Assembly: GCF_014873535.1 (NCBI RefSeq)
Contig: NZ_JADBEF010000001.1
Location: 124,001 to 188,000, forward strand
Direction of reading: 5' to 3'
Source: Nonomuraea africana
Lineage (GTDB): Bacteria; Actinomycetota; Actinomycetes; Streptosporangiales; Streptosporangiaceae
Length of the DNA stretch: 64,000 nt
The stretch's first letter is position 1. Every line of letters starts with the position of its first letter. The notes below the pieces were generated by a model. That model had not been told where the DNA came from. It saw only the letters and a program-made list of their open reading frames with translations, and searched no databases. Position numbers and translations under genes: made by a program. Of this stretch, positions 8,014 to 16,700 are shown in pieces.

Positions 8014-8529
8014 ATGGCCGACGCGGTGGCAGCGGTGCTGGAGCAGTGGCGCCGTGAGCGTCCTGACATCGACAGCCAGCCGATCGGCGTCGTCGGCCGG
8101 ATCATGCGGATCTCCCGCATGTGGGACAAGGAGATCAAGGACTTCCTGTCCGGGCACGGACTCGAGCCCGGCGAGTTCGACGTGCTGTCCACCCTGCGGC
8201 GATCGGGCGCGCCCTACGAGCTGACCGCGGGCGCGTTCCTCAAGGCGTCCCTGGTCACCACGGGTGCGATCACCCTGCGCGTGGACCGGATGGAGGAGAA
8301 GGGGCTGGTCACCAGGGTCCGCGACACGGCCGACCGCCGCTCGGTCAAGATCCGCCTCACCGACCACGGGCTCGAGGTCATCGACCGGGTGCTCCCGCTG
8401 CACGTGGCCAACGAGGCTCGCCTCCTCGAAGCCCTCGACGACGAGGACTGCCAGAGCCTCGCCGCGACCCTGGCCACCCTGCTGGAGTCGTACGGCGACA
8501 CGCCGAGCAATGGACCCGAAGCCCGATAG
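8014..8529 (+). CDS. MarR family transcriptional regulator
   Basis: A 171-aa winged-helix regulator. The recognition region reads TTGAITLRVDRMEEKGLV, followed by the wing RDTADRRSVKIRLT near residues 105-120, and a C-terminal dimerisation helix. The start has GGAGG six bases upstream. It is divergent from the hydrolase/cupin operon and most likely represses it until a phenolic or related ligand appears. Length and motifs are complete, unlike the truncated MarR at 6087. Confidence 0.92.
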   Translation: MADAVAAVLEQWRRERPDIDSQPIGVVGRIMRISRMWDKEIKDFLSGHGLEPGEFDVLSTLRRSGAPYELTAGAFLKASLVTTGAITLRVDRMEEKGLVTRVRDTADRRSVKIRLTDHGLEVIDRVLPLHVANEARLLEALDDEDCQSLAATLATLLESYGDTPSNGPEAR

Positions 8530-8549
8530 GGATCCCGAGGCCCGAGGAG

Positions 8550-8578
8550 GGCCCCGCCGCGCATGGCGTGGCGGGGCC
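8550..8578. terminator. Bidirectional hairpin between MarR and GNAT genes
   Basis: A 13-bp stem with one G-U pair (8550-8562 with 8566-8578) and loop ATG, core GGCCCCGCC/GGCGGGGCC. It sits between two convergent genes, 21 bases from one stop and 20 from the other, so it can serve both. Confidence 0.5.
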
Positions 8579-8597
8579 GGGTGGGTGCTGCCTCGGA

Positions 8598-9107
8598 TCA
8601 GACGCCGAACGGCGGCGCGTAGACGATGGTGCCGCTCGGCACCGCGAGCGTCTGGTCGAACACCAGGGCCATCATCGCCTCGTCAGGCACCTCGAAGGAC
8701 GGCCGGATGCCGTACCGGGAGGCCGGCACGAACCCGAACCGGGGGTAGTACTCCGGGTGGCCGAGGACGAGAACGAGGTTCTCGCCCAGGTCACGCGCGG
8801 CCTGTAGCCCCGCGCGAATGGCCGCCGAGCCCGCCCCTCGCTTCTGGTGGCGGGGCAGCACGGCGCAGGGGCCGAGGGCCAGTGCCGGGGCGTCGCCGAC
8901 GTGGCAGCGGGTGAGCAGCGCGTATCCGGCGATCGTGCCGTCCGCGTCCTCGGCGACGATGGACAGGCCGGGCAGCCACGCCGGGTCGGCGCGCAGCGCC
9001 TCGACGAGGTCGGCCTCCAGCGGCGTGGGGAAGGCGCCGAGGTTGACCTCGCGGATCGCGGGGATGTCCCGATCGGTCTCCGGGCGGGTGGTCCAGGTCT
9101 GCGACAT
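8598..9107 (-). CDS. GNAT family N-acetyltransferase
   Basis: A 169-aa GNAT. The acetyl-CoA loop reads QKRGAGSAAI near residues 94-103 (Q/RxxGxG/A). The FGFVPAS segment near the end is typical of YhbS-like acetyltransferases. ATG 9107 follows AAGAGAG, so it can be translated by itself. However, the frame is open without a stop into the methyltransferase remnant upstream, so a fusion protein starting at 9380 is also possible. The acceptor substrate is unknown. Confidence 0.87.
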   Translation of the reverse strand: MSQTWTTRPETDRDIPAIREVNLGAFPTPLEADLVEALRADPAWLPGLSIVAEDADGTIAGYALLTRCHVGDAPALALGPCAVLPRHQKRGAGSAAIRAGLQAARDLGENLVLVLGHPEYYPRFGFVPASRYGIRPSFEVPDEAMMALVFDQTLAVPSGTIVYAPPFGV

Positions 9108-9380
9108 GGTGGTGCTCTCTTTCGTGAAGTCGGTGGTGGGGGTGGCCGCGACTCGCAGGACGTAGCCGGTGTATCCGTAGTCCGCGCCGTGTTCGCGCCG
9201 CAGTTCGATCTCCCGCCGTTCGGCGGCGACGGCCGCGGCCATGCCGGGTACGGCCGGGTCGGCGGCGGCGATCCGCTCAGCGATAGGGGTGTAGTACTCC
9301 TCGAACCAGTCGCTGTCCGAGCCCGGCCCCTGCCGGGGCAGGCCGCGGTGCAGGAGGTGGAAGGCGTCGAGCTCGCTCAT
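9108..9380 (-). pseudogene. SAM-dependent methyltransferase remnant, fused in frame to GNAT
   Basis: ATG 9380 starts a frame whose beginning (FHLLHRGLPRQGPGSD) is the N-terminal signature of a class I methyltransferase family. It jumps directly to that family's C-terminal end (WFEEYYTPIAER, then GADYGYTGYVLR). About 170 residues holding the SAM-binding motifs are missing. There is no stop before the GNAT start at 9107. It overlaps the rsgA stop by ATGA, so translation is coupled to rsgA. Catalysis is impossible as it stands. Confidence 0.68.
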
Positions 9381-10453
9381 GAGCGCCGCTGCCTCTCGCG
9401 GAAGGCATAGGTCTGGCGCAGAGAGCGGGTGATCGCCTTCTTGACGTCCTCCCGCTGGGCGCGCGCGTCGCTGCGGGAGGTCGCCCACGCGTTCTCCCGC
9501 AGCAACTTGCGGTAGCTGGCCAGGCGCCGTTCGTCCAGCTCTCCGGCGGCGATCGCCGCCCGCACGGCACAGCCGGGCTCGCGGTCGTGGGAGCAGTCGG
9601 CGAAGCGGCAGTCGAGGGCGAGTTCCTCGATCTCGGCGAACGCCTGCTGCAGGCCCTCGTCCGCGTCCACGAGGCCGATCCCGCGCAGGCCGGGGGTGTC
9701 GATGAGGACGCCTCCGCCCGGCAGCGGGACCATCTCGCGGCGGACGGTGGTGTGGCGGCCCTTGCCGTCCTGGGCCCGTACCGCCCCGGTGGCGAGCACC
9801 TCGGCGCCCAGCAGCGCGTTGCCCAGCGTCGACTTGCCCGCGCCGGAGGACCCGAGCAGGACCACGGTTCCGGTCAGCACGGACGCCAGCGCGTCGAGCC
9901 CTTCCCCGGTCGCCGCGCTGGTGGTGATCACGGTCACGCCTGGGGCCAGCCGTTCCGCCTCGGCCGCCGACTGCGCGGGGTCAGGCGCCGCGTCGGCCTT
10001 GGTCAGCACCAGGACCGGCACGGCGCCGCTCTCCCATGCGAGGGCGATCAGCCGCTCGACGCGGCCGGGATTCGGCGCGGTGGCGAGTGAGGCGAGTACC
10101 GCGACCGTGTCCACGTTGGCCGCCAGCGCCTGGCCGTACGACCTGCGCGAAGGCGACGAGCGGACGATGACGCTGCGGCGCGGCAGCAGCGCCGTGACCT
10201 GGGGTGCGCCGCCAGGCCGCACCGCGGCCCAGTCGCCGGTGCACGGGGCCGACACCGGGTCGGCCGCCCCGACCAGCGAGGTGCCGGCCCGCAGCGGGCC
10301 GGTTTCGGTCACCGCGTCGCACTGGCCGCGGTCGACGGCGGCGATGCGCGCGGGGACCAGACCCGCGGCGCGGTGGGGGGCGAAGGCTCGTTCGAGCTCC
10401 TCGCCCCAGCCATAGGCGGACAGACCGCCTGGAAGAGAGGTGAAGGAAGACAA
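9377..10453 (-). CDS. rsgA: Ribosome small subunit-dependent GTPase A
   Basis: A 358-aa circularly permuted GTPase that checks late 30S subunit maturation. Domains in order: N-terminal OB fold, then GTPase motifs in permuted order (G4 TKAD near 151, G1 GSSGAGKST near 200, G3 DTPG near 248), then a zinc-binding tail with CRFADCSHDREPGC. It starts at TTG 10453, a rare start with no clear ribosome-binding site, so the true start may differ slightly. It overlaps the next frame by ATGA. Confidence 0.93.
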   Translation of the reverse strand: MSSFTSLPGGLSAYGWGEELERAFAPHRAAGLVPARIAAVDRGQCDAVTETGPLRAGTSLVGAADPVSAPCTGDWAAVRPGGAPQVTALLPRRSVIVRSSPSRRSYGQALAANVDTVAVLASLATAPNPGRVERLIALAWESGAVPVLVLTKADAAPDPAQSAAEAERLAPGVTVITTSAATGEGLDALASVLTGTVVLLGSSGAGKSTLGNALLGAEVLATGAVRAQDGKGRHTTVRREMVPLPGGGVLIDTPGLRGIGLVDADEGLQQAFAEIEELALDCRFADCSHDREPGCAVRAAIAAGELDERRLASYRKLLRENAWATSRSDARAQREDVKKAITRSLRQTYAFRERQRRS

Positions 10454-10676
10454 CAGTCTGGAACCCTTTGCCAGAAGGGCCCCCGGCGAAACGGCACGCG
10501 CGCCCGTGACGGGCAGCGGCTAGTGAAGGGTCAGCCGAGGACCAGGGACGTAAGGATGGACCTGGCGCTGCTCGAAGCAGTCATCGCCACGACGGTCATC
10601 AACCTCACCTCCCTCACTGGTTCCCGCTACCTGTTGCCGCCCAGAACCTATCACATCGACGTGCGCCGCCCTTGGC
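10454..10676. other. Intergenic region between rsgA and the NRPS operon
   Basis: About 220 bases upstream of rsgA and downstream of the NRPS terminator hairpin. Short frames exist but none has conserved features. It should contain the rsgA promoter; I cannot point to a convincing one. Confidence 0.4.
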
Positions 10677-10708
10677 GGGCAGGGGTGCCGCAGGCGACAC
10701 CCCTGCCC
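10677..10708 (-). terminator. Terminator hairpin of the NRPS operon
   Basis: GGGCAGGGGTG (10677-10687) pairs perfectly with CACCCCTGCCC (10698-10708) across a 10-base loop. It starts five bases after the NRPS stop at 10713. Confidence 0.55.
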
Positions 10709-10712
10709 CACG

Positions 10713-13700
10713 TCACCGGGCCAGCGCGTGCCGATCTTCCTCCTCCTGGAGTTCGTCCAGGTCGGTGCTGATCACCGCCGACGGCAGGACGTCCGGCAGC
10801 TCGTCCTCGATGAGCCGCAGCCGCCTGATCCGCAGCCCGGCGACGCCCCACAGCGTGAGCAGCACGCCGGAGACGCCGAGGAGCACGCCGATCGACGGGC
10901 CCGTCGCGGCCCCGGTCAGCGACTCCGACCACGAGGTGAGCGGCGCGGCGGTGAGGTAGCCGATCGGGGTCATCGTGGTGGCCAGCATCTGGTTGGTGGA
11001 CAGCACCCTGCCCTGCAGCTCGACCCTGACCTTGAGCTGGATGATCGACAGCCAGTGGGCGTTGATCACGCTGCTCGCGCCCCAGCGCAGCGCCAGCCCG
11101 ACGGCGACCAGCGGGATCACCGCCAGCGCGCCGGCCAGCCCGACCGCCACGGTCGCCAGGCCCGCGAGGGCCACGAACCCGACCATCCCGTCGGCCAGCC
11201 GCCGGGTGCCGCCCCAGATCATCATGACGACGCTGCCGAGCACCGCGCCGAGGCCGCCCACGGCCGTCACCACGCCGAGATCGGTGGCGTCCCCGAGCGA
11301 CAGCACCATGGGCGAGACCACGGCGAGCGTCAGGGCGGTGAAGTAGTTGACGACCATGAAGTACCCGGCCATCACCATCAGCGGGGGCCGCCGGACGAAG
11401 AAGCGCCAGCCGCCGGCCACCGAAGCGCGGAACGACTCCTCCCTGCGCCGGAATCCCCTGTTGGGGATCCGTACGGCGAGCAGCGAGAAGAACGCGATCG
11501 CGAACGTCACCACGTCGGCGCCGACCACGATGGGCAGCCCGGCCAGGGCCACGAGCGCGCCGCCCGCCAGCGGGGCGACCAGGTTGCCCAGGCCGAGGCC
11601 CGCCTGCGCCAGCGCGTTCGCCTGCGGCAGGTACGGCTTGGGCACCAGCTGGGCGATCGCCGCCAGGTAGGCCGGCCGATGGAAGGCCGTCACCACCGAC
11701 GTGAGCGTCACGATCGCGCAGACCGCGACGAAGTCGAGCCGGTCCAGCCACAGCAGCAGCGCCACGGCGGCCATGCCGAGCCCGTTGAGCGCGTCGCAGA
11801 CCAGCATGATCCGCCGCCGGTCGTACCGGTCGGCGACCGCGCCGCCCACCGGCCCCGCCAGCACGGACGGCAGCAGCGCCAGCATCGTGACCAGCGCGAA
11901 GTCGAAGACCGCGCCGCTGCGCTGGAAGGTCCACACGCCGAGGCCGAACGAGCTGAGGGAGCTGCCGACCATCGACACGAGCTGGCCGAACGCCACGGTG
12001 TAGAAACCACGCAGCTCGCGAGGGCCGGGCGCGGCCGACGCCACCTCCGCGGCAGCCGCGGGAGCGGCCTCCCGCTCCCCGTCCGGCGCCGCCCAGCGGC
12101 GCAGCGCCGCGGCCAGGTGGTCGGCGAGCTGGTCGGCCTGGTGCCGCAGGAAGTAGTGCCCCGCGTTCGGGATCACGGCGAGCTCCACCTGGTCGGCGAA
12201 GGCCGTCCACTCGCGGTAGCGCTCCTCGTACAGCTCCGTGGCCCGGTCGGCGCCGCCGATGACGACCAGCACCGGCGCGCGCAGCCTGGCGCGCGCCGGG
12301 TCGGCGAGCCGGCGGGTGAACCACGCCTGTGCCTGGCGGGCATCGTGCCTGAGCGCCTTGACGGCGGTCTCGACCGCGGCGCCCTCCAGGTCCTCGGGCA
12401 GGCCGCCCATCGCCCGCAGGACGTCACGGTAGGCGCGGTCGGACAGCCAGCGGTCGGCGGGCAGGTGCCGGTTGAACCACGCGGACAGCTTCCCCGGCAG
12501 CCGTGCCGTGGGGAAGCTGCCGCCCAGGAAGACGCCGGTGACCTGGACGCCCGCCGCCTCCAGGCCCAGGGCCAGGGCGGTGGCGAGCGCGGTGCCGACG
12601 CAGTGGCCGTACACCGAGATCGGGCCGCTCTCGCGCGCGGCGAGTTCGGCCACGCACCGCTCGACCACCTCCTCGAGGGGTTGCGGTTCCTCGTCGGGCC
12701 GGGCCGGATCGTGGCCGGGCAGTTCGAGCGCGAGCAACTCCACCCCGTCCGGCAGCGCCTCGGCGAGCGGCCGGTAGACGGCCGCCGAGCCGCCGCCGTA
12801 CGGCACGCAGACCACGGTGGCGGTCGCCTTCGCGCCCGCCTTCGGCCCGCCGAGCCGGTGCAACAGCCCGCCCGGGCCGCCGCCGGAGCGGCCGTCGAGG
12901 TGGGCGCCGAGCTCGCGCACGGTCGGGTTGGTGAACAGGTCGATGACCCGCAGTCCCTCGTCGATCTCGTGCACGGCCTTGACGGCGGTGAAGGAGTCGC
13001 CGCCGAGCGCGAAGAAGTCGTCGGTCGCCCCGACGGACTCCACGCCGAGCAGCCGCGCCCAGATCTCCGCGATCCGCCGTTCGGTGTCGGTCGCGGGCGC
13101 CACCTGCTCGCCCACGCTGACCGCGGCCAGCTCGGCGACCAGGCGGGTACGGTCCACCTTGCCGTTGGCGTTCAGCGGGAAGGCGTCCATCAGCGTGATC
13201 ACCGACGGCACCATGTAGTCGGGAAGGGCGTCCCGCAGCGCCGCGCGGACCTCGTCCACGGTCGGCGCCGCGCTCGACGGCGCGGGGACCAGCCAGGCCG
13301 CCAGCCGCCGTCCGGTGCCCTCGCCCACAGGGAGGACCACGGCCTCCGCGACGCCGGGCAGCGCCCGGCAGGTGGCGGCGACCTCGCCGGGTTCGACCCG
13401 GTAGCCCCGGATCTTCACCTGGTCGTCGATCCGGCCGAGGAATTCGACGAACCCCTCGGAGGTGATCCTGGCCCGGTCGCCCGACCGGTACCAGCGGCCG
13501 TCGTCCCTGGTCACGTAGCGCGGGTCGGCCGGATGGCCCAGATAACCCCGCGCCACCTGCGGGCCGCCGATCCACAGCTCGCCCGCCACGCCGTACGGCA
13601 GCGCCCGCCCCGCCTGGTCGGCCACGAAGCAGCGCGCTTGCGGCAGCGGAAGGCCCAGCGGGACGTTGGCGGTCGCGCGCGGCGCGGTCTTGGCGGAGCA

Positions 13701-16700
13701 GCCGAGGACGGCGACGGTCGTCTCGGTCGGGCCGTAGTGGACCTGGACCTCCAGATCGGGCCGCACCTCCGCGATCCGGTCCACCAGCGTCCACGGGACG
13801 GCCTCGCCCGCCAGGACCAGCAGGCGGCGCGGCAGCACCGCCGACAGGTCGCCGTGCGAGGCCAGCAGCTCGAGGTGGCTGGGCACGCACTTGAGGAAGT
13901 CGACGGCGTGCCCGCTCATGTGCGCGGCGAAGGCCGGCGGATCGGTCGCCGTGTCCCTGTCGAGCAGGTGGAGCGCGGCTCCCGTGGTCAGCGCGCCGAA
14001 GACGTTGAGTATGCCGAGGTCGGCGGCGGCCGTGGAGGCCAGCGCCCACGACTCGAGCGGTCCGGCGGGCTCGAGGCGGGACAGGATCCCGTCGAGGTAG
14101 GCCGTGATGTTGCGGTGCTCGACCGCCACGCCCTTCGGGGTGCCGGTCGAGCCGGAGGTGAAGATCACGTAGGCGAGATCCTCAGGCTCGACCACGACGG
14201 CCTCCCCTGGCGAGGGGGCCGCCTCCGGCGACCAGGGCGGAAGGGCGGTGACGTCCTCCGGCACCCGGACGGCCAGGTCGGGCGCGCAGACCGCGACGCG
14301 CGCCCCCGCGGTGGCCAGCACCGCCGCGATCCGGTCGGCGGGCGCCGCGTCGTCGATCGGGACGTAGCCCGCCCCCGCCTTCAGCACGCCCAGCATGGCC
14401 ACCGGCAGGTCCCTGGTCCGCTCCATCAGGACGGCGACCCGGTCCCCGCGCCCGACCCCCGCCTGGCGCAGCCGGTGGGCGAGCAGGGTCGCGCGCTCCT
14501 CCAGCTCCGCGTAGGTGAGCGTGCCGTCCGCGGCGACCACGGCCGGCGCCGACGGGGTGCGGACCGCGTGGGCGGAGATCCGCCCGTGCAGCGTCGGCCC
14601 GCCGGCGGACGTGCCCTGCGGCCCGGTCAGCAGCGCGTCCTGGCCAGGATCGAGGTCCAGGTCGCCGATCCGGCGGTCGGGATCGGCGGTGAGGTGGTCC
14701 AGGACCGCCACGAAGAACCCGGCGATGCGCCGCGCCGTCGCCTCGTCGAACAGCTCGGGACGGTAGGCCAGGCCACCCCACAGCCCGGTACGGGTGTCCT
14801 GCACGGTCCAGCTGAGGTCGAACTTCGCCGTGACCGGCTTCATCTCCACGGCATGCGCCTCGAGGCCGGGGAAGCCGGTGATCGGGCCTGGCGCGTCGTA
14901 GACGTTGAGCAGGACGTGCGGAGCGGCCGAGCCCATCGGCTCGCCCGCGTGCGCGAAGGCGTCGAGCGCCTCCGCGCGGGCCCGCTCGACCAGCTCCCGT
15001 CCGGTGAGATCGTCCTCCACCGCGGTCCTGATGACCAGGGTCTGGAGGAAACAGCCGATGAGGCGCTCGGCCTCGGGATACCGGCGTCCGGACTCCGGCA
15101 CGCCCACGGCGATGTCGGAGCCGCCCGACACCCGCGCGAGCATGGCCTGCAAGGCCGCCAGCAGGACCATGAACACCGTCGCGCCGCTCGCGGCGGCGAG
15201 CGCCCGCACCCGCGCGGCCAGCTCGTCCGGCAGGTCCAGGTCGAGCAGGCCCACGCCGGATCCGGGCGTGGCGGGCCGCACCCGGTCGGCGGGAAGCGCG
15301 ATCTCGGCCGGCAGGCCGTCCAGCTTGGCCGCCCACCAGCCGGGATCCGCGGCCGCGGCGGCCAGCCGCTGCCACTCCACCACGTCCGCGAACTGCCGGT
15401 CGAGCGGAGCGGGCGCGGGCCCCGCCCCCGTACGCGCCGCGTACAGGCCGGCGAGATCCTCCAGGAGGACGCCGCGGGACCAGGCGTCGCTGGCGAGGTG
15501 GTGGAGCACGAGGGCGAGCACGTGCTCGCGCGGGCCCGTGGCGAGGATCGTCGCCCGCAGCGGATACTCCTCCGCCAGCCGGAACGGCCTGGTCGCCAGC
15601 TCGGCGAGCCGCCCTTCCAGCGACTCGTGACCGCCCTCCAGGTCCGTGACCAGGTCCACCAGGATCCCGGACGCGGGTCCCGTCACCGTGTACGGCTCCG
15701 CGTCGCGGACCTCGACGGTCGAGCGCAGCACCTCGTGCCGCTCGGCCAGATCCACGATGGCCAGTCGCAGCGCCGCCACGTCCAGCTCGCCGACGAGCCG
15801 GAGCACGACCGGCACGTTGTAGGCCGCGCTGTCCGGATCCACCTCGCCCGCCAGCCACATCTGGCGCTGGACGGGGGAGAGCGGAACCGGCCCGGTGCCC
15901 GCCCGGCGAGGAATCGCGACGGCCGCGGGAGCGGTCTCGTTGCCCGGCAGCGCGTCCAGCTCGGCGGCCAGCGCGGAGAGCACGGGATGCTCGAAGAGCA
16001 GCCGCAGCGGGACCGTGACGCCGAGCCCGGCGGTGAGCCGCCCGGCCACGCGCACCGCGGTGAAGGAGTCGCCGCCCAGCGCGAAGAAGTCACTGGTGAC
16101 CCCGATCGGTCCGGCTCCGAGCAGCTCCGCCCAGATCTCCGCGATCAGCCGCTCGGTGTCGGTCTCGGGCGCGGGCCCCTCGCCACCGGCGGGAACACCG
16201 CCGGACGGGTCGGCGGCGAGCAGGCCGAGGAGTCTGGCCCGGTCCACCTTGCCGTTGGCGTTCAGCGGTAACGCGTCCAGCAGGGTGATCGCCGAAGGCA
16301 CCATGTAGTCGGGCAGCGCGCGGCGCAGGGCCGCGCGGACGCCGTCGACGGCGACCGGGTCCCCGGTCGCCTCCCCGTGAGTATGCGGGACCAGCCACGC
16401 GGCCAGCCGCCGTGCCGTGCCCTCGCCCACCGGGAGGACCACGGCCTCCGCGACGCCGGGCAGGTCTCTGCAGGCGGCGGCCACCTCGCCCGGTTCGACC
16501 CGGTAGCCCCGGATCTTCACCTGGTCGTCGACCCGGCCCAGGAACTCCACGAACCCGTCCCGGGTGATCCGGACGCGGTCCCCCGAACGGTAGTGGCGGC
16601 CGTCGGCGCGCTCCACGTACCGCGCGTCGCCGGGTGCGCCCAGATATCCCCTGGCGACCTGCGGGCCGCCGATCCACAGCTCGCCCGCCACGCCGTGCGG

